Source: Siphonodentalium dalli
Taxonomy: Eukaryota; Mollusca; Scaphopoda; Gadilida; Siphonodentaliidae
Assembly: GCA_032622095.1 (NCBI GenBank)
Contig: CP136064.1
Coordinates: forward strand, 260,011,863-260,075,862
Reading direction: 5' to 3'
DNA: 64,000 bases
Shown: positions 40,293 through 52,227 of the stretch, piece after piece
How positions within the stretch are numbered: the stretch's first letter is position 1
Layout of the letters: every line of letters starts with the position of its first letter
Made by a program: the position numbers and the translations under genes
The notes under the pieces: model-generated
The model's database searches: none
The model's input: the letters and a program-made list of their open reading frames with translations, nothing else
Told to the model about the DNA's origin: nothing

Positions 40293-42508
40293 TTAACGAA
40301 ATTAACCATATATATGTATAGGCTACCCGTACATAATTTAATCATGGTTCGATCTTTCGTGTTGAAATGATTCAAAGAAATACAAATACTGTAGCCTGGA
40401 GGTGCACGAAAGATCTCTTCCACAACCCTGCATGGTTATTAGTTATGCATTCAAAACACGCAACCAAGAGTTGATTTTTTCTGAAGTCAGCAAGTCAAGT
40501 CAAGTTCAGTTCCAGGATGTCCAAAAATATTTATTAAATACCAGCATGATAAATTGTACGATGCATGTATATATAAGCACGCATCTTCACAATGAAATGA
40601 TGATGCAGTTGTGTTATATTCGATGTATATTTTCTTCAAGGTTGGTTGTCTTTATATATACACATGTGTCATTAGTGATAATTAAAGTGATGTAAAACAC
40701 TCCGGTGGGGTGATCAAGTAAATGGAGAACAATTTTGTTCAAAGTAGTATTTTTTACATATATTATATATCCAAATTGACAACACATACCGTCATTCTAA
40801 TATATTAATTAAATTCAGTGACCCTCGGTGGCGAAATCGTTTTCGTTAGTTTATCGCCGATAGATGCGTCCCGAATCGAGTAGTAAATATTTACAATTGA
40901 GCGTAGTTGAGACGACGTTTTCTATGGAGTGGTACGGTCGATTTGCTTCAGATTGTCGGCGATGTTAGTAGAATACTACATTATTCCAGTTGCCATGTAG
41001 AGCCTGGATACTAACTGATCAGTTTCACGCACACGACCAAGTACATAATATGTCTTTAAGAACTCAAACTGTCATCAGATACAAGACATTTACGAACATA
41101 TTTCTGTCAGTTTTGAATTCGCGCACCAGGATGCGCGAATTCAAAGTGCGCGAAATCAAAACTAAGCGAAAAATAGTACTGCGCGAATTTAAATACGAGT
41201 AAGGTAAACTAAGAAGTGCATGGGGTGTATACATAGAGCGGAGACTCCAACGTTCTGCCATCGTTGGACATGAGTGCTAAATTGTCTTTTAATTTGATAG
41301 TTCAGTGTGAATATATTAGTGATGAATGTTGGCTTTGTTAAGAAAGTTGTGCATTGAGTGTGAAATCGAAGGAGTATGCCCGGAAGACGGCGAATGGACG
41401 CAGTACGATCTCTCGACAATGTGCACCCTTCAGCATATTTGCCGGAATTAGGTTATAAAAGCCACATTTTCGAGCCGACCGGGACTAATACAGTTACATT
41501 ACTATCGGCGCCAAATGCTCTGTTAATCTTTCATTTGAGTGCACGTAAACATCATATAATATGTTGGTACCCACCCTTTCCAGCCCGATGTTTTACTTTT
41601 AATTATAATACAGGAAACATCGACGAAACCTTTCTCCAAAATGACCCAATATCACCCAACTCCAATTTTCCTAGTCATGTCTCCGTCTCCTAACTTTTTT
41701 TCTTCCCGCATATCGTCAATCGCAAAAGATGGACGTCTAGGCACCAGGCATCAGCCGTCCAATGTGGGGGCCGCTTTTTTAAATACGCACATGGCAAGGT
41801 TGATCTGCGTACAACTTATCAGGTGAATGGTTTTGACTTCTGATATTATTTATAACAAAACGATAGTCACCAGAAGTGTAAGTGTCATGAAAGAGTTCCA
41901 TTGCAATTGATTCCATCAGATATAGGCTGCGGATATTGCTATCATCTCATGCATACGGTTGTAAATTTCTGTTTTGACTGCAACGGTCACAGTCTATCGG
42001 TCTGTGATAGTACTCGTCTATCCTATGATACATTTATGAGTAACATGGGCTTTCTTGCTCTCTGTATATATGGAACATATGGATTGACCTGAGTGTAATT
42101 ATGCATGCTAATTTTTTAACATATTGATGATGATATAACAATTGTGTTTCCGATTGTTACCATCTGAGTCTATTGTATTTACCACGTTGCGCGACGAGCA
42201 TATTAAAACACATTTCAGAGACACCACACATTCCCCATACCTGAAACTCACCATGCAGGTTGTTATGATGTAATGTGACACTGAATTTATTTCACATAGA
42301 TAAGCCTCATTAGAAAAGTGGCAGAAAGAGGTGTTATACTCGTGATTGTTTACGCGTTCTTTGTTCGAAGATACTGGGAACTACTCCATGTTTAACCCTT
42401 TACCCAACAAACCGACCAAAACCGGCCAAATAAAGCTTCAACAGCCTAAAATATCTTCGGTCTGTCTCAATAGAACCATACAAATATGGATGTCATTGGA
42501 ACCGGCTC
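40293..42508. repeat. 2.2 kb direct duplication, copy B
   Basis: Near-identical to 35835-38049. The left border falls inside the TIR element, so this copy lacks that element's left end. On the right the MITE continues intact past the point where copy A was cut. The right TIR of the element ends at about 41203. Confidence 0.93.
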
Positions 42509-42787
42509 CTTGACCACAGTGTGATAGTTACAGTTATACCCTGTGCCAATGCATTCTCTTATATATGCGAGTCGACCATAGGTCGCCTCGCATATATAAG
42601 AGAATGCATTGGCCTAAAAAAAATCTTTTTTTAACACTTTTTACCATTTTTTCTTACATTCTTTAACAATTTTATAATTTTTAATGTGTTAAGCCAATGC
42701 ATTCTCTTATATATGCGAGGCGACCTATGGTCGACTCGCATATATAAGAGAATGCATTGGCACAGGGCCGTTCTGTTGGGTAAAGGG
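42396..42787. mobile_element. TTAA-flanked piggyBac-type MITE (twin-hairpin family), copy 3
   Basis: TTAA at 42392-42395 and 42788-42791. The ends CCCTTTACCCAACAAACCG and CTGTTGGGTAAAGGG are inverted. Two CCAATGCATTCTC hairpins flank a TTCTTACATTCTTTAACAA spacer. It is the most intact copy in the window. Confidence 0.9.
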
Positions 42788-42791
42788 TTAA

Positions 42792-43800
42792 GTAAATAGT
42801 GGAGCGGACGGAACGGATTTAAGAAAGTTTAGTCCATCGGGACCACACACAAGCTTGTAATACATCATTTTGAAGGTTATGACATTCCGCAGCGGGTAAG
42901 ACCCGGTGTGAAATATACAAATGATGCAAAAGATGATTTTTAGAGAATTAAGTGCCAAAATTCAGCAAAAATCCCGGTTTTTGTAAAATGCGGCAAAATG
43001 AGAAATAAAAGTATAGAAACGCGAACATTTTGCGCTAAAATATTGAAGTCTACATACCTCTAGATAGTTACTATGATAGTGTTACGATTTCTCTGATATA
43101 ACGAAGATTTTTTTTAGATTTATTGTAAAAATAGACAAAGCAGCGCAATTTTTCTATTTTTTTGCCTCACTTAATGGGCGATAGATCAATATTGTTTTGA
43201 CCAGGAATATCGTATATAGTCTAGAAAAGTGCGGATATATATACCGAAGACGACAATATGCTGAACGCTGAATATGTCATTATATTTAACATGTGCTGTG
43301 GTATGTAAGATTATTTCAACCCTCACCCCAAAATTCAGCAAAAAGTCACTGTTTTAGGGAAATTCGGCACAAATGAATACAAAAGAACAGGTATTCGGGA
43401 TATTTTTGTGCTACGATATAGCAGGTTACACACTTATAAATACAAAGTATTGAAATGCCATGATTTCGGTGATAGATGTAAAAATTTCTTAAATTTACTT
43501 GGAAAATACTGTCGGATCCGATCCATGAAATATTGATTCATCTTATATTTGTAATTGTATATATAATGAAATTGCATGGAATAAATACTGTTTAAACTAA
43601 AGTAGACCGAAAATCGTGAAATTTAAACTTGTTTTGCCCCTCTACATGGGTGATAATTCAATTCCATTTTGACGAGACACATAATGTATATGAATGTTGT
43701 CGGATTATATCATCTTCTGTCGCATTTGTTTGGTTACGTTATTGCACCCCTCACCCCAATAATACAATACATCGCAAGATGAGACAAACACGGAATTATA
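42792..43800. repeat. Degenerate direct repeat of roughly 370-470 bases
   Basis: AAATTCAGCAAAAA blocks at about 42958 and 43329, ATGGGYGATA blocks at about 43174 and 43647, and AACCCTCACCCCAA-like blocks at about 43319 and 43743 suggest two diverged tandem units with uneven indels. No coding signal. Confidence 0.45.
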
Positions 43801-44349
43801 TGCATTATACACATACCTGATCAAGCTGAGGCGTTTGATAGTTACTTGAGTTGAAGAAATTACACCATTGTATATGTTTGCTTCGCATAATATAGCTTCA
43901 CAGTTGTATACGACTATACGTATTGGGAGGTTTAATGATTGTTAATAGCCAGGATCAGCCACACGTACATGTAACTTGTAACGTTTGTTGTCATTGCCAA
44001 CGAAATTTTAATCACCTGACTCACATGACCATTCCGCCTACACGTACACCGTCAAACAACCGTTTAGATGTTTTGTGTCAAATGTGCAGCATTGCAAAAT
44101 GTGTATCAGAGAGGTGTCCAATCTTTATGTCAATCGACGATCCTGTGCTTAGTGAACTTTTGTTATATTCTTCAGCAGCGGTGACCACGCTGTTACTTTT
44201 CCCAAAAGGGTTGTTGGTACGACTTCCTTTACATATCGTAGGTCGTCTGCACCCTGGAACCGGTGGAAGCCAAGGTTTGTTTGCATCCGGGTGCAGAAAT
44301 GTTCTCCAATGCGGGCGCTTAGCCTACTCTTCTTCGATACACATGTAGG

Positions 44350-45370
44350 GTTTTTAACGTCCAATGGGCATGAACTACACACGAGACGGCACATCCATTA
44401 AGGTGAGCTCGCGATCTCGCCACATCTAGTCATGGCTCAAGCCTGCAAGTTGAGCTAAGGGGTCGTGTTTGGAATGAACCTCCAGCCACCTGGGACTCGA
44501 TGTTGCCCCAAGGGCTGCCACTTCCCTTTAATCATATAATAATATTTGTTTTTACATCAACAATACTGTACGAACATTATATACACTGTCTTTCTGTGGC
44601 TCTCCTATCTGGGTGTCATCATCCACGATTTTGCCCTATATATGGGGACCTTCCCACAGTATCTGGGGTTTTGATGCGTCACGACCTTCTTGGTCACAGC
44701 CAACAAATGCAGCCTTGCCATCAACCTTGCGATGCTCTTTAATTCTATCTATCGTCCTTGAATCTCCATTGGAGTGCCCATGGCGCCGTCTCTGGGTTGG
44801 ACCATATTTCTTGGGTTTACCACCGTGCTTTCTGGTTCATTTCCGTCTCCGCCACTTGCGGTGCCTATTCCACTTTGGAATATGACGAGGAACAGATGCC
44901 GTAATATCCCCAAGGCCTTGATCATTACATGTCGAATTTCTCTGACAATGTATGTCTGTCAATGTGTCAGGAAGAATATATTTCTCCTGTGCATTTGGCT
45001 GCATATGGTGGTTTTTGTTCAGCTCTTTAGAACTCATCCCCATTGCTTATGGTAGCAGAAACTACTGCTGTATTGCCATGTTATCATGGAGACCCATAAT
45101 AGGTTCGGTAAGCTTTCTGAGCATTTCCAGAACTTCCAGGAGTCACATGGCATATTCTACCAATATCTGTGTTCTCTCCCATAGCTGGTGCCTTATCCGT
45201 GCTGCTTATCGCGGTATAAATGGGCTCGTGATAATCAGTTTCAACAGTTCCAATCCTTCTGGGGAATTTGTGTTGATGTGCTCTGACAAGTGACGGGAAG
45301 ATTCTATCTCTGGCAGAGTTTCCGATGAGTCAGAAGATACAACTCTGTATGCCTTATTCGTTTCGTTGGA
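44350..45370. other. Left part of the inverted-repeat region, possible decayed pol linker
   Basis: Minus-strand frame pieces continue after the protease stop, for example EIESSRHLSEHINTNSPEG near 45265-45310, followed by an in-frame stop. This resembles the linker between protease and reverse transcriptase in Ty3-type elements. No RT, RNase H or integrase motif was found farther left. Confidence 0.35.
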
Positions 45371-45868
45371 CTATGTGATATACAGCTCGTGTGCTACATC
45401 ATTTATGTAACATATGGCATATGGGGCGTCCACAACAATATGATGCTTTCTTATTGCATTTATGCCAAGAATTCCGTCTAGGCTTATGTCAACCACTATC
45501 ATGCGCTGTTTGATAGTATCATCTTCGATCACTGTCTCACATTCTGCTGCACCATGGTAATCTATTTTGATTCCATTTATTGTCTCCAAATCACCATATA
45601 GATGGGTATCCAGTTTAGGTTTATCTTCCGATAAGTAGTCATACAGTTTCTTTGAGAGCATGGAAACTGTTGCTCCAGTATCAATCAGAAACCTCACTGG
45701 CTGCCCATAGAGATTGTAATCTACATACAGGCTTCCTTCTTCAGAAGAGCTGTATCTAACAAACTCCTTGGAGTTACGATATCCACTTGTGTTCTGCTGG
45801 TCTCCCCTACCACGATATGCATTAGGACACATGTCGCGTGGATTGTGAGAAGGTCTGCATCTCGTGCA
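45371..45868 (-). pseudogene. Retroelement zinc knuckle and aspartic protease (retropepsin)
   Basis: The frame opens just after a TAA with CTRC and continues RPSHNPRDMC, a CX2CX3HX5C knuckle variant of Gag type. The protease follows: FLIDTGATVSML (catalytic Asp-Thr-Gly, residue 51 counted from the Met at 45832) and later DGILGINAIRKH, the hydrophobic-Gly flap-side motif. It ends at a TAG after HELYIT. The two stops that bound it show the parent polyprotein is broken. Ty3-type retrotransposons have this order (Gag, knuckle, protease). No RT was found. Confidence 0.75.
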
Positions 45869-46129
45869 TTATTTGTATTCGTTTGTGTTATAATCAGGAC
45901 TATCATTATAATTCTGTCTCCCTCCAGGACTCATTTGTGTTACTCTATTTATCCTTGTTTTGGTTCTCCAAGTTTGTCATTCTTTGTTTAATCTCCCCAT
46001 TACTCATCTTGACATCAGTCAACATTTGTTTTATCTCCTTCATCTCAATGATGGACTGTGATGTCTGGGACGGTTGTGAGCTATCCTGAGTTTTCCTATT
46101 AGAACCAGTTTGGGGCTTCAGTTCATATA

Positions 46130-46774
46130 TTATCTTTTTGAGTTCTTCAAACTTTGTGTTTGGTCTGCTTCATTTACTGCCCTAGCATAATGTTTAGCCC
46201 TATGTTTTTCAGACTTGGAAAAAGCCTCTAATTCAACTGCATGTCTTACGCTCTCATCAAGAGAGCCCGGTCGTGCTTGTTTTACCCTGAGCCATATATC
46301 TGGATCATACAACCCACCAATGAATTGGTCCTTTGCCAATGTGTCTCTCAATTCATGTGATGCAGTATGATATGCCATATTGGCCAGACGTCGGATGCTC
46401 TGTCCCATTTCAGAGAGGCTCTCTCCTGCCCTTTATCGTCGTTCACGCAATTGTACCATATACAAGTCAGTCTGGTTTTTGGCAGCAAATCGGCCTTCTA
46501 TCGCAACAACAAGAACGTTGTAGTCTTGTTCTCGTCCTGTGAGTAGGTCGCCGAGTATTCCTTGAGCCAATCCTCTCAATGATGCGCATAGATAAAGGCC
46601 CATGTCATCAATTTCCCATCCATTTATTTTGACACAAATTTCAAAGTTTGCTATGTAATATAACCATGATCCTGTGCCATCATAGCTATCTGGTGTTACA
46701 AATTGTTTTCGTTTTTCACCGGATTTTCTAGGAACATTTCGGTTCGGGTGGTATTTAGCGCAATGCAATACCAT
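46130..46774 (-). pseudogene. Ty3-type Gag fragment with an in-frame stop
   Basis: Two pieces in the same frame are separated by one TAA at 46435-46433. The first has FVTPDSYDGTGSWLYYIANF, NGWEIDDMGLYLCASLRG and FAAKNQTDLYMVQLRERR. The second continues AGESLSEMGQSIRRLANMAY and DQFIGGLYDPD. These are the usual blocks of retrotransposon capsid proteins (the YDG...W..Y...F start, the LRG.A segment and the F......R.Q.RRQ-like step). It is followed after about 260 bases by the knuckle and protease. No long terminal repeats were identified. Confidence 0.75.
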
Positions 46775-47424
46775 GCACGCCTACCGTAAGTTATCATTTG
46801 CTGTGTTGGCACTTGACAGCTTACGCATAATAACCTACTGCACATATGAATTACGAATAGGGTGCTACAGGTACATCACTAGAATATGTGTTCTTTCTAT
46901 CAGTTGTCGATTTTCAATATCCGTAGTTACGATTACTGATTCGAGAAACCAAGTATATGGACAGGCGAGATTTGCATGCATTCATCTAGTGTACAACTGA
47001 CAATATTTGACATGTAAACAACACAATTAAATACAAACATAACTATACATGTATCACAATACTGTGTGTGGCAAGAAGATTGAACGCAATGAACGGCACT
47101 ATTGTCTCCCAAATGGACTCGCAGTCGTCACTTCTGTGAAAATGTGTTTAGACCGTACGAAACACATACGACTACACTATAAGCTACTCGTAATTCTTAT
47201 ATGTATAGTAGTTCATTATGCGAAAATGTCCATTGTCCGTGTTTATATTTGACTGCACGTTTGATAATTTTACACATAATAACCATCGATATATTTCAAT
47301 TTGTTTTGATGGCAGCTACATATGCGTTTATAAATTTTTGTATTTATTGTTATTTTTTAAGATTCGCCTTTGTTCGTATTTCGTGGTGATTTTGCGAAAC
47401 CTCTCTTTACATATATAATCCTAT
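46775..47424. other. Right part of the inverted-repeat region, no gene seen
   Basis: AT-rich sequence upstream of the Gag fragment. It may contain the retroelement leader, but I see no LTR or primer-binding site. Confidence 0.35.
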
Positions 47425-47548
47425 ACTTGTGTAAGTTGTGAAGCTATCATGCGAAGCTAACATATGCAATGCTAAATTTTCTTCAACTCAAATAACTTTC
47501 CATCGTCTCACATTGAGAAGGTATATGTATACTACTTGGATGCATATA

Positions 47549-48083
47549 TATATATAGTTATATTCCGTAAAAGAGAATGTCACGAAATTAATAGTCCTGA
47601 TTCTGGTGCTGCAATGATGGCACGTATAGCAATGATACGCTAATTAATTATGGTAACCGGCTCGTTGAAATTCTTCTTGTGACCCACAAACATTAACGCA
47701 AATATGTTTATGAATTCCGCATTCTGATCCTATACAATTTTATCACATCAAACCTCGATTTCCTTCGGATATATATTCAGTCATCCAGAAATTGGGAAGA
47801 TGGACGAGATAGAGTTTGACCATGCATGTTATATAACACACACTAAGGCATGTGTTGCCCAGCGCCAGTAAAGGAGATACAAATTGAGGTTGAACGATGA
47901 GACATACAAAGAGTAACTTAATATAGCTCCTCATATGTATAGCTTATTTCCCTAAATTATCTTACTCTACTATATACACCGATGTGCTGGGGTTATCGAT
48001 ATTAACAATTCAATGTTACATTCTTCACGCGACTAAATCGATGACTGAATGTTGAGCTATCAACTATCAGTTTAAAAACAGAA
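47549..48083. other. Intergenic, nothing recognised
   Basis: AT-rich sequence with no supported gene or repeat apart from a short (TA) run near 47545-47558. Confidence 0.4.
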
Positions 48084-48089
48084 GTGCAC

Positions 48090-48214
48090 ATGATGGTGAT
48101 GGTGGTGGTGGTGGTGATGATGATGATGATGATGATGATGACGACGACGTCGGCGACGACGATGATGATGGTGGCAATGAGGATGATGATGATGATTATT
48201 ACGACGAAGACGAA

Positions 48215-48246
<32 letters not shown>

Positions 48247-48298
48247 CGATGATGAAGATGATGAAGATGATGATGTTGTTGATGAAGATGACGACGAC

Positions 48299-48329
<31 letters not shown>

Positions 48330-48370
48330 ATGACGATGATGATGATGATGATGATGATGATAACGACGAA
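48090..48370. repeat. (GAT/GAC)n microsatellite
   Basis: About 280 bases of nearly pure GAT with GAC, GAA and GGT variants. Both strands give long low-complexity frames (Asp, Met, Ser or Ile runs), which are artefacts of the repeat. Confidence 0.95.
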
Positions 48371-48939
48371 AAACACGACGAATGACACTTACGGACCTCG
48401 AACGCCAAACGCAACGGCCATACTAACATTGTGTAAATAGCTCTGTATATACGTTTTTCACTCTGTATATATCTCATACAACTTATATGATTGAGTGAAA
48501 TAAAGCTATTCAATTCACATAATATTCCCTTAAAGATAGCTTAGCTTATCTCTACACAATTACAACAACAACACAATTTTTATAAAACCAGATTTCAAGA
48601 CTACAAATAGTTTTATTGTGAATAAAATACTGATAAAATTGAAGATTGTTTATATTTTTTGTAAATAAACCGATAGTAATTCGCGGTGAAATATGTTAGT
48701 TGAAATGAAATTGGACAGGTGTAATCGATTCGTATTTATTACGCCACCGTAGTGTGGTGTTTCTAGCTTTTGGTTTTTTGATATCGCATGGTCGATCGAT
48801 AATTCACTGGGTGATTGTACATTCGGCAAACCTCGTCAGATTCCGTCACCGTTTCATCGGACCGATAATTACGAGAGTACAACTAAGATTGGCACATGTG
48901 TTTACGTCACCGGTGTAATTGTGGGGACATGCTTCTATT
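48371..48939. other. Intergenic, nothing recognised
   Basis: AT-rich, no supported feature. An AATAAA lies near 48500, with no gene attached that I can see. Confidence 0.4.
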
Positions 48940-49720
48940 ATGAAGGTTTGCTATCCCGAAGGTCCGCTATTCCGAAGGTTCTCTATTCCGAAGGTTCTCT
49001 ATTCCGAAGGTTTTTGTTATTTTTAGGTTAATTCTATATTTTAAAGTATTGAGACTAATTTGAGAGGGTTCATTTTCACAAAGATTCTTTATATGGAGTG
49101 TGCGCTCACATCCGAACTGATCATGCGCGCACACCGATACAGATACAGGAGGAAATAACTTAACTTAGAACATTAAATGTGATTTTGTTTTGTTTTCGCT
49201 GGTTTTCTTGAGATTTTATGTCATTACGTGGTCCCATACCTTTGAATTCTTGGCATATACTATGAATGTTGTGGTATATATGGACCCTCCCGCATTGGGA
49301 CATGACATAGGTTCAGTTGACTTAAGTGGTGTTCTGTGTGTGCTCCAATTTGGAGTTCAATATTTTAAGGGCCAAGTTTAGAATTTTATGGGTCCATACC
49401 TTTGAACTCTGGGCATATAATATGAATATTGGGGGGCATGTCTCTATTCCGAATGTTCACTATCCCGAAGGTCCACTATTCCGAAATTTCTCTGAATGTT
49501 CGCTATTCCGAAGGTTCACCAATCCGAAGGTTCGTTATTCCGAAGGTTCTGTGTTCCAAAGATTTTTTTTATTTTAAGGTTAATTCTATATTCTAAAGTA
49601 ACGAGAGGGTTCATTATCACGAAGATTCTTTTTATGAAGGAAATAACGTAAAACATTAAATGTGATTTTGTTTTGTTTTCGAGGGTTTTCTTGAGTTTAA
49701 TGTCATTACGTATGACCTTA
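48940..49720. repeat. Two copies of a repeat headed by CTATTCCGAAGGTT tandem units
   Basis: 18-base units CTATTCCGAAGGTTCTCT occur at 48950-49015 and 49443-49560. Each block is followed by TTAGGTTAATTCTATATT and GAGAGGGTTCATT sequence. CCATACCTTTGAA blocks at about 49234 and 49395 form a further direct pair. This looks like a tandemly duplicated interspersed element. Confidence 0.75.
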
Positions 49721-50170
49721 TTTCTCATTACATATTCACGCCAAGGAGCCCACACAATTGCTATGTTACGATGCGATTTAATGTGATTATGTCACTTTAT
49801 GTGTGACCTAATATCTCAATAATCTGAGGCAAGAGTACGCCTGCTAAAGGCGAATTATAACAGTTGGGGGTATAACGCTCAATAAATACTGGAGGCTATA
49901 ACAAACTGCGCAGTAGAATATCGCTGAATGGACGAGTATGAGATGAGCCTAAATGCAATTGTGACTTTGTTTAAAGGCCCACTTAATTTTCGAGTCATTA
50001 ATTTTTTATAGTATATACGGTTTTAATAACAATTTATGCCATAAAATTTGAATAAACTACTATAATTCATCACCATTTGAAAGGCAGAATACTTCTATCT
50101 CCTAGTTTGAAACACCTTCAAAATACCGCGTCGTATATCTAGCAATAAGCAACCAACATGTCCTCCTCGG
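49721..50170. other. Intergenic, nothing recognised
   Basis: AT-rich sequence, no feature that I can support. Confidence 0.4.
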
Positions 50171-50171
50171 C

Positions 50172-50695
50172 TTTCCATAGATTTCAACGTAATTTGATAC
50201 TTATGGGTATTTGTGTCCGGGAAGTGTTTTGAACGGGTCAAATCGTGACCCCGACCTGACCTTGACCTTTAAAACTGTCAATGCAAGGTCAATTTGGGTA
50301 AAACGGACAAATTTCGGCGAAATTTTATACCTAGGGATACTTTGGTCCGAGGAGAGTTTTGAACGGGTCAAATCGTGACCTCGGCCTGACCTTGACCTTC
50401 AATATGGCCAATCAAAGGTCAACTCGGATAAAACGGATAGATTTCGACGAAATTTGATACCTATGGGTACTTTTGTCGGGGGGTGTTTTGGACGGGTCAA
50501 ATCATGACTCTGACCTTACCTTGACCTTCAAAATTGTTAATTAAAGTTCAAGTTGGGTAAAACGGACGGATTTCGACGAAATATGATACCTATGGGTAGT
50601 TTTCTACGGGTGGGGGTGTTTTGGACTGGACAAATCATGACCCTGACCTGACCTTGACTTTCGAAATAGTCAATTGAAGGTCAAATCGCACCTTT
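50172..50695. repeat. About four tandem units of 130 bases rich in TGACCTTGACCT
   Basis: GAACGGGTCAAATCGTGACC begins units at 50231 and 50361, with diverged starts at 50491 and about 50622. Each unit carries CTGACCTTGACCTT, then AAGGTCAA, then TTCGACGAAATTTGATACC and TATGGGTA. The complement of TGACCTTGA is TCAAGGTCA, an extended nuclear-receptor half-site. Confidence 0.88.
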
Positions 50696-52227
50696 CACCG
50701 GAAAGCAGATGGGAAACAGCCCGGGTGAAGTCGGGCCTATCAGCTTGTGTAATAAAGAAGACAGTTTGATGAAAGTAATGTATGCCACGAGAAACGGGAA
50801 AACTTGAAATATGGAAGTACGCAAATTTCCCGCATAAATTATAGAATAATTGTATTATTATTTATATTTATGGCTAATAATACGATCTTGGTGGCGTTAC
50901 CATTTCTGACTATGGTTTTCTTGTTACCATATGCTCCAAAATGGACGACGAGGACGAGGTTACACTATCTTTAATCGTATAGGAAGCAGGGAGCTAAATG
51001 TGTTCTAGAGTCGGGGAGCGAGTACACCGTGGAATTGCTAAAGGTGAAGGTAACTGGAGAATGACCTTCACCTGATACATGCGACGCGTTATTATATAAA
51101 GGATGACATCGCATTTATTTGATTTGTACATCATATCTAAATAATTTAAACTGGTGAATGAATGGGGGAATGGATTTTTGTGAGCGGGAAATTTATTTAA
51201 CTAGCTGCTGTAGGTCTGGGTTTTTCCAGATCAAATTTGGCTGTGTGATAGCCCTGTCGTACACTTGGGGATTTATTTTAAAAAGTAAACACATGACCTA
51301 TGATTTTTCATGCATTTTCGTGATCAACTGGTGTGAATCTAGCTAGGTAAATGTCACTGGTATGGCCTGCAGGCTTCAATTCAGTGAATTTGGCCGAAAC
51401 GTTAACACTGTCGCCTATGGGAAACCATTTAGTTCAGTGATTCCTATACATACCAAATGCGGTGGATTGATGAGTCATTCTTGAACCAGGGACGAGCTTT
51501 GAATTTACAACTTCAAGCACTGAAGACCAAAACAATCATTTGGTTGGATATTTCAAACTGCCAACTAAAACTTTCCGACCAGTTCAACCTTTCATATGCA
51601 TGGTTAGAAATTTTCCAAACTGACGGCCATTTAAGTACAAATATTCTGCAAGTAGGAAAATATCCGACTCGTGGCATAAAACAACATATTTAAATTAAAT
51701 ACTGGTTGGAAATTATATTATTAGAAAAATTGCGACCTATTTTAGGTCTGAAATTTTTAACTGTCATATATGGCAAGAAACGTGAGCATAAAGTTATGGT
51801 GGTATGTTTTTGTCCCATGTATTAACTGTCGTCGTTTCAGGCATACAATTTGCAGCTGTTAAACTTTGACGAAAGGTGGGAGCTAATATCCCAAAGCCCC
51901 TGTCACCAAGTCCCTGTCTTGAACCAGCAGATTGTTGTTGGCCAACGTCGGATTAGCTGGTGAAAACGCCGCTGTCTGAGTTTCAACCATCAGCATGCAG
52001 CCACATTACTGAACTGTCGCATACTTAAATATTGATGTTTCAAGAAATGATAAAGAATTGTCATTGGCGGAGTCTTTTGTCGACAATAACAATAATCCAT
52101 TATAGTCCATTACACCATGGTAATTTTTCAAGAACATTCTTTATAGCGCTGTTGATATTTTCCTTTCACAAAGATAATACCGATGTCGGGTTGTTCATGA
52201 TCGGCTGATGGTCAAACTGAGGCGCAC
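50696..52227 (+). other. Upstream region of the GPCR gene
   Basis: No coding exon is evident. A pyrimidine-rich GTCGTTTCAG at about 51840 could be a 3' splice site of a 5'UTR intron. GGTGAAGGTAACTGGAGAAT and GACCTTCACC near 51045-51072 form a small dyad. A promoter was not identified. Confidence 0.35.

Larger units (their letters stand above)
43800..47548. mobile_element. Inverted repeats flanking the gag-protease fragment
   Basis: AGTTACTTGAGTTGAAGAAA and TTTGCTTCGCATAATATAGC near 43845-43905 are inverted at 47425-47505, at roughly 75-80% identity over more than 80 bases. Weaker pairing reaches TATGCAT and ATACACATACC at the outer edges. Between them lies the broken retroelement. This is either a foldback/TIR element that took in a retroelement, or two insertions of one repeat on either side. 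Confidence 0.55.

Noticed and set aside
43923-44348. 141-codon plus-strand ORF
   Set aside because: It has no recognisable domain and lies within the inverted-repeat element opposite the retroelement direction.
44900-45300. Reverse transcriptase domain next to the gag-protease fragment
   Set aside because: No YxDD-type motif or neighbouring RT blocks were found on the minus strand. Only linker-like pieces with stops are present.
48002-48513. Overlapping ORFs with Met/Asp, Ser and Ile runs
   Set aside because: They are direct translations of the GAT microsatellite in different frames.
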